Notes under the pieces: model-generated | The model's database searches: none | What the model saw: only the letters and a program-made list of their open reading frames with translations | Told to the model about the DNA's origin: nothing | Position numbers and translations under genes: made by a program | DNA from: Pseudomonadota bacterium | GTDB lineage: Bacteria > Pseudomonadota > Gammaproteobacteria > Ga0077536 | DNA: 40,636 bases | Assembly: GCA_029977665.1 (NCBI GenBank) | Contig: JAPOKK010000004.1 | Coordinates: 1 to 40,636 of the forward strand | Direction of reading: 5' to 3' | Shown here: piece after piece, positions 34,163 through 40,636 of the stretch | How positions within the stretch are numbered: position 1 is the stretch's first letter | Layout: each line of letters starts with the position of its first letter

Positions 34163-34179
34163 GGCGCATCGGCGCGGAC

Positions 34180-35988
34180 TCAGGCAGGCGTCGCGCGCGT
34201 CTCCTCGCGCAGCTTCGCGGTCGCGGCCTGGTCGACCGTCATCGTCTGTTCGTCGATGACGACCCCGTAGTGGCGCTTCGCGGCTGCCGCGGAGATGTAC
34301 TCGTCGAGCACGTCGTCGAGCACTTCCTCCACGTTGCGCTCGAGCGGGTTGCCCCAGCCACCGCCGCCGGTCGACTCGAACATGAACGTCTCACCGTAGC
34401 GGAACGGCACGCTGGCGAGCAGCGGGCTCTTCCAGTTACCGGCCTCGTCGAGTCCGCCGATGACCTCGCGGCGGCCGTCGGTATGCAGCTTGATCTGGCG
34501 CTGCACGTCAGAGCGCTGGCCGCCGTTGACGCCGGGGCTGCCTTCGAACGTGCGCGCCGACTCCATGCTGAGCTCGCCGTCGGCCAGGTAGCGGACCTTG
34601 AAGATGGCGCCGAGGCCACCGCGATGCCGCCCCGGACCGCCGCTGTCGGTGCGCAGTTCGAAAGCCTCGTAGGCAATCGGGAACAACAGTTCAGCGGTCT
34701 CGGCCGGCATGTTCATGCAATTGCCGAGCGGATCCTCGGTGACGTTCATGCCGTCGGCATAAGGAGTGCCGCCCCAACCGCCCGCGGGCAGATCGGAGAA
34801 GACATCGGTCGAGCCGTCGGGCGCGATGACCGAAGAAACGAACCAGTTGCACTCCGCGTTCGTCGACCCGGTAACCTTCTCCGGGCAGGCCTTGGCCAGC
34901 GCCTGCCAGATCGCGCTGGTGATCTTGCACGAGGTGAGCGTGGTGCAGCCGATGGTCGGTGCCGGCCACTTCGCGTTCAGCCAGCAGTCGTCCGGCAGCT
35001 TGATGGTAATCGGCTCGAACATGCCCTGGTTCTGCGGCGCGTAAGGGGCGAGGAAGAACTGCAGCGAATAGAGCGTCGCGGACGCCGTGTTGGCGTAGGG
35101 CGAATTGATCGCGCCCTTGACCATCGGTCCCGTGCCCTCGAAGTCGACCGTGATGTCCGAGCCCTTGATGATCAGCTTGACCTTGATCGGAATGGGCTTG
35201 TCGGAATGGCCGTCGGTATCGGCGTAGTCTTCGGCTTCGTACACGCCGTCCGGCATCTCGGCGATGCTCTTGCGCACGATGCGCTCGGTGTACTCCTGCA
35301 GCTGCTTCATCGCTGCGCGCAGCGTCGCCGCGCCGTACTTCTCTGCCGCGCGTTCCATCTCCTGCTGCGCGGCTTTCAGGCAGCCTACGTGGGCCTGCAG
35401 GTCACCTTTCACGAAGTGCGGCGTGCGCGTGTTGTTGACGATGATGGCGAGCAGGTCTTCGCGCACCTGGCCCTGCTCGTAGAGCTTGAGCGGCGGCAGG
35501 CGCAGACCTTCGCCCGCGATGTGCGTGCCACCGAAAGCCTGGCCGCCGGCCGCGCCGCCGCCGAGGTCCATCCAGTGGCCGCGGCTGACCGCGAAACCGA
35601 GGATGTCACCGTCGAAGAAAATCGGCATCAGGAACGTGATGTCGTTGATGTGCGTGCCGCCCTGGTAGGGATCGTTGACGACGTAGACGTCGCCCGGCTG
35701 CATCTGCTCGCGCGGGTAACGCGCGATGATGGCCTCGGCGCTGAATTTCATCGCGGCGAGGTGAATCGGGCAGTTGGCGGCCTGCGACAACAGCTTGGCC
35801 TCGCTGTCGTAGATCGCGTTCGAGAAATCGACCATGTCGGCCAGGATCGGCGAGAACGAGGCGCGCTGGAGCACCGTCGACATGCGGTCGGCTGCGTACT
35901 CGAAGATGCTGCGCAACACCTCGAAGGTTACCGGGTCGACGCGGGTCTGCTCGATGACCGAGGCGTCCACTTTCACTTTCTTGTCCAT
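34180..35988 (-). CDS. hyuB: N-methylhydantoinase B / oxoprolinase-family subunit (HyuB)
   Basis: From the ATG at 35988 the protein has 602 aa (MDKKVKVDASVI). AGGAG precedes it by about eight bases, which decides against the longer frame that overlaps hyuA. HyuB signatures: DPVTFEVLRSIFEYAADRMSTVLQRASFS, NDPYQGGTHINDITFLMP with H113 and D116, and SRGHWMDLGGG with H138, 25 residues after H113. The C-terminal half has STGGGGWGNPLERN. It lacks the CxxC tail of the other HyuB-like protein in the window. The enzyme with HyuA hydrolyses cyclic amides such as N-methylhydantoin using ATP. Third gene of a minus-strand operon with hyuA and the dehydrogenase. Confidence 0.9.
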   Translation of the reverse strand: MDKKVKVDASVIEQTRVDPVTFEVLRSIFEYAADRMSTVLQRASFSPILADMVDFSNAIYDSEAKLLSQAANCPIHLAAMKFSAEAIIARYPREQMQPGDVYVVNDPYQGGTHINDITFLMPIFFDGDILGFAVSRGHWMDLGGGAAGGQAFGGTHIAGEGLRLPPLKLYEQGQVREDLLAIIVNNTRTPHFVKGDLQAHVGCLKAAQQEMERAAEKYGAATLRAAMKQLQEYTERIVRKSIAEMPDGVYEAEDYADTDGHSDKPIPIKVKLIIKGSDITVDFEGTGPMVKGAINSPYANTASATLYSLQFFLAPYAPQNQGMFEPITIKLPDDCWLNAKWPAPTIGCTTLTSCKITSAIWQALAKACPEKVTGSTNAECNWFVSSVIAPDGSTDVFSDLPAGGWGGTPYADGMNVTEDPLGNCMNMPAETAELLFPIAYEAFELRTDSGGPGRHRGGLGAIFKVRYLADGELSMESARTFEGSPGVNGGQRSDVQRQIKLHTDGRREVIGGLDEAGNWKSPLLASVPFRYGETFMFESTGGGGWGNPLERNVEEVLDDVLDEYISAAAAKRHYGVVIDEQTMTVDQAATAKLREETRATPA

Positions 35989-36052
35989 GGCTCTGCTCCT
36001 TCGGGCCGCTGGCCCGCTCAGGCGGTGTGGTGGCGATGGGTGGGCGATGCCT

Positions 36053-38074
36053 TCAAACGAGGTCAATCAGCATGTTGCCATATTGGTCGACCTTACCACG
36101 GGCATTCGGCGGAAGCACCGCGCAGGCGTGCTCGAACTCGACGATACACGGCCCCGCCACGGTGGCGTCGGCGACGAGCGCGTGCCCGTCGTAGATGTTG
36201 CTTTCGTGCCACGCGCCGTCGAACCAGACCTGCCGCGTACCCTTGAGCGGCTCGCGACCGCTGGCATCGACCGTCAGCGCCGGCGGGCGCGCGGTACGTC
36301 CGACCGCGGTGACGGAGAGCGAGACGATGGCCGGCGCGAAGTCGTCGGAGCTGACGCCGAACTCCATCTCGTGGCACTTGTGGAAGGTCTCGGCGATCTT
36401 CGGCAGGTCGGCCGCGGTCAGCTTGCCGCCCGGAATCGGCGTCTCGACCTCGTAGCTCTGGCCGACGTAGCGCATCTGCGCCGAGCGCGTCACGGTGACA
36501 TCGGCGGCCTTGACGCCGTCGGCCTCGAGCAGCGCCACGGCGTCGCGCTCGAGCACCGCGTAGAGCGAGTTGATGGCCTCGACGTCGGCATCACCGACGG
36601 CGCAGAAGTAGAACGCTTCGAGATCCTGGCGCAGGTCCATCGCGGTGGCGCCGAAAGCCGAAGCGACACCGGCCTGGGCCGGCACGATGATGCGCGGGAT
36701 GTTCATCGACTCGGCAACGAAGCAGGCATGCATCGCGCCGGCGCCGCCGAACGCGGCGTAGACGAAGTCGCGCGGGTCGCGGCCGCGCCCGACCAGCACC
36801 TTCTTGACCGCCTGTGCCATGTTCTCGCAGCCGATGCGGATCATGCCTTCCGCGGTTTCGATGGCCGACAGGCCGAAGGTCTCCGCGAGGCGCTCCATGG
36901 ACTGCTCGGCGGCGTCGCGGTCGAGCTGCATCTTGCCGCCGAGCGAGGGCTCGATGCGGCCGAGCAGCAGGTTGGCATCGGTGATGGTCGGCTCGGTGCC
37001 GCCGAGGCCGTAGCACACCGGCCCCGGGCTCGAGCCGGCCGACTGCGGGCCGACACGCAGGCTGCCGCCCTCGTCGACCCAGCCGATCGAGCCGCCGCCG
37101 GCGCCGACGGAATGGATGTCGAGCATCGGCACGATGACCGGGATCTCCCACTCGATCTCGTGATCGCGCGTGACCAGGCCCTTGCCGTTCTCGACGATGG
37201 AGACGTCGAAGCTGGTGCCGCCGACGTCGGTGTGGATGATGTTGGGGCAATCACCGCGCAGTTCGTTGAGATAGGCGGCATAAGCCACGCCGCCCGCCGG
37301 GCCGGATTCGATCAGCTCCTCGGGATGCTGGATCGCCGCTTCGACGCCGGTGATGCCGCCGCTCGATTTCAGGATCATCAGGCGGCCGGCGAAACCGGCT
37401 TCCTTCAGGCTCGCCTCGAGCCGGCTGAAGTAACGCTCCATGACCGGCATCGTCGCGGCCCGAATCGCGGTTGTGGTGAAGCGGCCGTGCTCGCGGAATA
37501 CCGGGCGGGTATCAGCCGAGGTCACGCAGTAGATGCCGGGATTGACCTCGAGCACGATGTCGCGCATCGCGTTCTCGTGGGCCGGGTTGACGTAGGCGTT
37601 GATGAAGGCAATCGCGACCGACTGGATGCCATGCGCCTTGATCTTCTCGGCGATGGCGCGCGCGTGGCCGGGATCGAGCGGGCGTACCACCTCGCCCTTG
37701 ACGTCCATGCGCTCGTCGATGCTGTAGCGGTAACGGCGCTTGATGATGGGCTTGGGCTTGGTCTGGTACGGATCGTAGAGCTGGGCGCGGTGCTGGCGGC
37801 CGATCTCGATGGTGTAGCGAAAACCCTCGGTCGTGATCATCGCCGCTTCCGGGTAATCGCGCGTGATCAAGGCATTCGTTGCGGTCGTCGTGCCGTGCAT
37901 GAGGTAGGCCACGTCGCGCGCTTCGATGCCGGCCTCGGCGAGCGCGTTCATCACGCCGCGCGAGCGGTCGTCCTTGGTCGTGAGGACCTTGGCGGTGACC
38001 TCGCGGTTATTGCCTTCCTGCCAGGCATAGAGGTCGGTAAAGGTTCCGCCTACGTCGATTCCTACGCGCCACAT
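36053..38074 (-). CDS. hyuA: N-methylhydantoinase A / oxoprolinase-family ATPase subunit (HyuA)
   Basis: The 673-aa protein has the HyuA ASKHA-type fold: MWRVGIDVGGTFTDLYAW at the N-terminus, YLMHGTTTATNALI, NIIHTDVGGTSFDVSI in the middle and VGAGGGSIGWVDEGG. The family uses ATP to activate a cyclic amide or carboxyl substrate; HyuA supplies the nucleotide site and HyuB the metal site. It starts at ATG 38074 with GGGGGA at -12 to -7. The hyuB start is 64 bp downstream of its stop and the dehydrogenase stop 61 bp upstream, so a three-gene operon is likely. N-methylhydantoin is the best-known substrate; other lactams, such as 5-oxoproline, are possible. Confidence 0.92.
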   Translation of the reverse strand: MWRVGIDVGGTFTDLYAWQEGNNREVTAKVLTTKDDRSRGVMNALAEAGIEARDVAYLMHGTTTATNALITRDYPEAAMITTEGFRYTIEIGRQHRAQLYDPYQTKPKPIIKRRYRYSIDERMDVKGEVVRPLDPGHARAIAEKIKAHGIQSVAIAFINAYVNPAHENAMRDIVLEVNPGIYCVTSADTRPVFREHGRFTTTAIRAATMPVMERYFSRLEASLKEAGFAGRLMILKSSGGITGVEAAIQHPEELIESGPAGGVAYAAYLNELRGDCPNIIHTDVGGTSFDVSIVENGKGLVTRDHEIEWEIPVIVPMLDIHSVGAGGGSIGWVDEGGSLRVGPQSAGSSPGPVCYGLGGTEPTITDANLLLGRIEPSLGGKMQLDRDAAEQSMERLAETFGLSAIETAEGMIRIGCENMAQAVKKVLVGRGRDPRDFVYAAFGGAGAMHACFVAESMNIPRIIVPAQAGVASAFGATAMDLRQDLEAFYFCAVGDADVEAINSLYAVLERDAVALLEADGVKAADVTVTRSAQMRYVGQSYEVETPIPGGKLTAADLPKIAETFHKCHEMEFGVSSDDFAPAIVSLSVTAVGRTARPPALTVDASGREPLKGTRQVWFDGAWHESNIYDGHALVADATVAGPCIVEFEHACAVLPPNARGKVDQYGNMLIDLV

Positions 38075-38089
38075 GGTGCATCCCCCACT

Positions 38090-38113
38090 GGTTTGCTGTT
38101 CGGTTTGCTGTTC
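38090..38113. repeat. Two tandem 12-bp repeats (GGTTTGCTGTTC)
   Basis: Two exact copies lie head to tail at 38090-38101 and 38102-38113, followed by a partial GGTTCG, in the 61-bp gap between the dehydrogenase and hyuA genes. They may come from slipped replication or set the spacing of the operon leader. Confidence 0.6.
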
Positions 38114-38135
38114 GGTTCGTTGATGGTCGAAAGTC

Positions 38136-40589
38136 TCAACCGCGCATGCGCTCGGCCTTGGGATCGTACAGGGGCGCGAGCGACGCGCGCGCCCCGTAAA
38201 CCCGGTCGGCCTGCTCGATACGGTAGCTGCCGCTCGTGACCCAGTCGCTGCTGACCCCCTCTTCGCACTGCACGTAGCCTAGCGCGCAGGCCGCGCCGAG
38301 TGTGTGTGCATAGCCCGCCGAGGTGGTGTAGCCGACGCGTGCGCCGTCGCGCAGTATGGGCTCGTTGTGGGTCAGCACGGGCTCCGCATCGTCGAGCAGG
38401 AACTGCACCAGGCGGCGTTTCGGCAGCCCGGCCTCGCGCTGCTCGAGCAGGGCCTCGCGGCCGATGAAGCCGCCGGCCTTGTCCCATGCACAGGTGAAGC
38501 CGAGACCGGCTTCGAGCAGGCTGTCGCAGGGGCCCATGTCGTGCGCCCACTCGCGGAACGCCTTCTCCACGCGCAGCGTGTTGAGCGTGTGGTAGCCGCA
38601 GTGCCGCAGACCGTAGTCAGCGCCGGCGGCGATGAGCTTGTCGTACACGGCAAGCGCCATCTCGCTCGGCACGTAGAGTTCCCAGCCGAGTTCGCCGGTG
38701 TAGGACATGCGCAGCGCGAGCGCCTGCTGGTAACCCACTTCGATCGGCTGCAAGGTCCCGAACGGGAACGCCGCGGTGGAGAAATCGGCCGAAGAGATCG
38801 CGCCGAGCAGCTCGCGCGAGCGCGGCCCCTGCACGTTCAGCATGCACCAGGCGCCGGTGACGTCGGTAACCACGCAGCAGGCGTCTTCGGGCACGTTCTC
38901 ACGGATCCAGGCATCGACGTGGGTGGTCGTGAACGCCGGCGTCACGACCAGGTAGCGGTCTTCAGCGAGGCGCGTGATGGTGAGATCGGCTTCGACGCCA
39001 CCCCGCACGTTGAGAAACTGGGTGTAGACCGCGCGACCGATCGCGACGTCCATTTCGGCCGTCGCGAGGCGATTGAGCACGCGCGTCGCGTCACGGCCCT
39101 GCACCAGCAGCTTGGTGAACGAGCTCTGCTCGAACACGCCCACCTGTTCGCGCACGGCGCGGTGTTCGGCGGCGTTGTTGGCGAACCAGTTCTGCCGGCC
39201 GAAGCTGTATTCGTAGCGCGCCTCCTGCCCGGGTTCCGCGTACCAGTTGGCGCGCTCCCAGCCGGCCGACTCGCCGAAACAGGCGCCGGCCGCGGCGATG
39301 CGTTCGTGCAGGACCGACCGGCGCATGCCGCGTGCGGTTTCCCACTGCCGGTTCGGCCAGTGCATCTGGTAGGCAATCCCGAGCGACTCCACGCCGCGAT
39401 CGACGACGTAGGCGGCATTGTTCTGCACCGGCTGCAGGCGACGGATGTCGACGTCCCACACGTCCATCGGCTGCACGCCGTCGTTGATCCACTGCGCCAT
39501 GACATGCCCGGCGCCGCCGCCCGAGAGGATGCCGAGGGAATTGAAGCCGCAGGACACGAACAGGTTCTTCACGTAGGGCGCGCGACCCATCAGGTAATTG
39601 TGATCGGGCGTGAACGACTCCGGGCCGCAGAAGAACTGGCGGATACCCGATTCCATCAGCACCGGCATGCGCTGCATGCCGCGCTCGATCCACGGCTCCA
39701 TGCGCTCCCAGTCCGGCTGGATTTCGTCGAAGCAGAAATTCTCCGGGATGCCGTCCACGCCCCATGGCGCGGCGACGGGCTCGAAGAATCCGAGCATGAT
39801 CTTGCCGGCCTCCTCGCGGATGTAGGCGCTGCGGCCGGGATCGCGCAGAATCGGCAGCTTGTTGTGCACGCCTTCGATCGATTCAGAGATCAGGTAGTAA
39901 TGCTCCATCGCCTGCAGCGGGATATCGACGCCGATGCGGCGGCCGAACTCGCGCCCCCACATGCCGGGGCATAGCACGACGACGTCGGAGCGGATGTCGC
40001 CCGCCGCGGTGCGCACGCCGACCGCGCGTCCCTGCTCGATGATCACGTCATCGACCGCGGTATTCTCGAACATGCTCACGCCGCGCTGCCGCGCGCCCTT
40101 CGCGAGCGCCATCGTCACGTCGGCCGGGTTGACGCGGCCGTCGTTCGGGAAGTAGAAGCCGCCGACGAGATCGTCGACGTAGGCGAGCGGGAAGAGTTCC
40201 TTGATCTCGCTCGGCGTCACCGCGTGGTTCTCGACCCCGAAGGTGCGTGCCATCGCGCAGCCGCGCAGCATCTCCTCGCGCTTGTGCTCGTCCATCGCGA
40301 GCTGGATCGAGCCGCAGCGGATGAAGCCGGTGGCCTGGCCGGTCTCCTCCTCGAGTTCCTGGTAGAGCCGCAGCGAGTAATGCGCGAGTTCCGTCTGCGC
40401 CTCGGTATCGCGCAGCGTGGTGATGAGTCCGGCCGCGTGCCAGGTGGTGCCGCAGGTGAGTTGTTTGCGCTCGAGCAGGACGACGTCGGTCCACCCGAGC
40501 CGCGCCAGGTGATAGGCGATGGAGCAGCCGATGATGCCGCCGCCGACGATGACGGCGCGGGCGTGGGTGGGCAGCTTCGCTTCGCTCAT
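38136..40589 (-). CDS. FAD-dependent dimethylglycine/sarcosine dehydrogenase-like protein (DAO plus GcvT domains)
   Basis: The 817-aa protein oxidatively demethylates an N-methyl amino acid, passing the C1 unit to a folate. The N-terminal FAD domain has AVIVGGGIIGCSIAYHLA (GxGxxG at ~16-21), E40, and the covalent-flavin His region GTTWHAAGL with H51. SGGGAGHVMAQWI lies near the end of the DAO part (residues ~350-370). From ~430 the GcvT/T-protein domain follows (VFEQSSFTKLLVQG, VQGPRSRELL, SYTGELGWELYVPSEMALAVYDKL). Length matches the family (about 810-860 aa). It is the first gene of the hyuA-hyuB operon. ATG at 40589 with AAGGGG upstream. Substrate (dimethylglycine or sarcosine) is inferred. 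Confidence 0.91.
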   Translation of the reverse strand: MSEAKLPTHARAVIVGGGIIGCSIAYHLARLGWTDVVLLERKQLTCGTTWHAAGLITTLRDTEAQTELAHYSLRLYQELEEETGQATGFIRCGSIQLAMDEHKREEMLRGCAMARTFGVENHAVTPSEIKELFPLAYVDDLVGGFYFPNDGRVNPADVTMALAKGARQRGVSMFENTAVDDVIIEQGRAVGVRTAAGDIRSDVVVLCPGMWGREFGRRIGVDIPLQAMEHYYLISESIEGVHNKLPILRDPGRSAYIREEAGKIMLGFFEPVAAPWGVDGIPENFCFDEIQPDWERMEPWIERGMQRMPVLMESGIRQFFCGPESFTPDHNYLMGRAPYVKNLFVSCGFNSLGILSGGGAGHVMAQWINDGVQPMDVWDVDIRRLQPVQNNAAYVVDRGVESLGIAYQMHWPNRQWETARGMRRSVLHERIAAAGACFGESAGWERANWYAEPGQEARYEYSFGRQNWFANNAAEHRAVREQVGVFEQSSFTKLLVQGRDATRVLNRLATAEMDVAIGRAVYTQFLNVRGGVEADLTITRLAEDRYLVVTPAFTTTHVDAWIRENVPEDACCVVTDVTGAWCMLNVQGPRSRELLGAISSADFSTAAFPFGTLQPIEVGYQQALALRMSYTGELGWELYVPSEMALAVYDKLIAAGADYGLRHCGYHTLNTLRVEKAFREWAHDMGPCDSLLEAGLGFTCAWDKAGGFIGREALLEQREAGLPKRRLVQFLLDDAEPVLTHNEPILRDGARVGYTTSAGYAHTLGAACALGYVQCEEGVSSDWVTSGSYRIEQADRVYGARASLAPLYDPKAERMRG

Positions 40590-40636
40590 GGGTTCCCCTT
40601 GTGTATCGTACTGTCAACGGCAGGCCGTCGTGATCA

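Larger units (their letters stand above)
33869..34179. other. 311-bp intergenic region with two palindromes and a GC hairpin
   Basis: This gap lies upstream of the diguanylate cyclase gene and downstream of hyuB (both minus strand). It holds no ORF I would support. It contains a perfect 16-bp palindrome (33957-33972), a 24-bp dyad with one mismatched pair (33991-34014) and a GC hairpin (34139-34162). No clear sigma-70 promoter for the cyclase gene was found. Confidence 0.6.

Noticed and set aside
35834-38239. 801-codon plus-strand frame opposite hyuA
   Set aside because: Antisense to a complete, well-conserved HyuA. The translation is His/Asp/Arg/Ala/Val-rich without recognisable motifs.
34180-40589. 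A complete creatinine degradation cluster
   Set aside because: Only the hydantoinase-type subunits and a demethylating dehydrogenase are seen; deaminase and carbamoylsarcosine amidase are absent in the window.
40612-40617. TTGACA on the minus strand as -35 of the dehydrogenase operon
   Set aside because: The ATG lies too close (22 bases) for a -10 at normal spacing, and no -10-like hexamer is there.

Overview
The window is GC-rich and densely coded on both strands and looks like the chromosome of a gammaproteobacterium. The 5' end carries spoT-ridA-recG, the gene order known from Pseudomonas, followed by ubiA. Other gammaproteobacterial markers are a YbiI-type DksA/TraR zinc-finger protein, a DacB-type PBP4 and an Mla-like ABC transporter. 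There are no rRNA or tRNA genes, insertion sequences, phage genes or CRISPR arrays that I can see.

Layout. 1-9390 is mostly housekeeping: spoT (5' end cut off by the window edge), ridA, recG, ubiA, a PuuD-like membrane protein, a minus-strand Sel1-repeat protein whose start codon overlaps that of a divergent vanZ-like gene, a class III CoA-transferase, a gamma-glutamylcyclotransferase-fold protein and a DUF488 protein. 9602-15634 holds a PBP4-type carboxypeptidase, a MalY/PatB C-S lyase, a short-chain dehydrogenase, a lipoprotein hydrolase, a SAM hydroxide adenosyltransferase and a zinc-motif methyltransferase. 15789-19414 is a four-gene overlapping operon for an MCE-type lipid transporter (STAS-permease, ATPase, MCE protein, lipoprotein).

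19458-25424 is the most interesting region. A TetR repressor gene and an enoyl-CoA hydratase gene overlap on the minus strand. Divergent from them are two large genes resembling the beta and alpha subunits of ATP-dependent acetone/acetophenone carboxylases. The alpha-like protein ends in a CxxC...CxxC domain that looks like the gamma subunit, fused on. An 18-bp perfect palindrome in an unusually AT-rich spot between the two transcription units is the likely TetR operator.

25608-33868 is mixed: a secreted protein with a C-terminal sorting-signal-like tail, a CsbD stress protein, a cardiolipin synthase, ybiI coupled to a secreted alpha/beta hydrolase, a cytochrome c'/cytochrome b561 pair, and a 7TM-DISM diguanylate cyclase.

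34180-40589 is a second catabolic operon on the minus strand: an FAD/GcvT-fold demethylating dehydrogenase (dimethylglycine/sarcosine dehydrogenase type) followed by hyuA and hyuB for an ATP-dependent N-methylhydantoinase-type enzyme. Together they suggest opening of an N-methylated cyclic amide and demethylation of the released N-methyl amino acid. The substrate is inferred, not shown. So the window holds two separate HyuA/HyuB pairs of different subfamilies, each with its own redox or beta-oxidation partner. That is the closest thing here to a little-described system.
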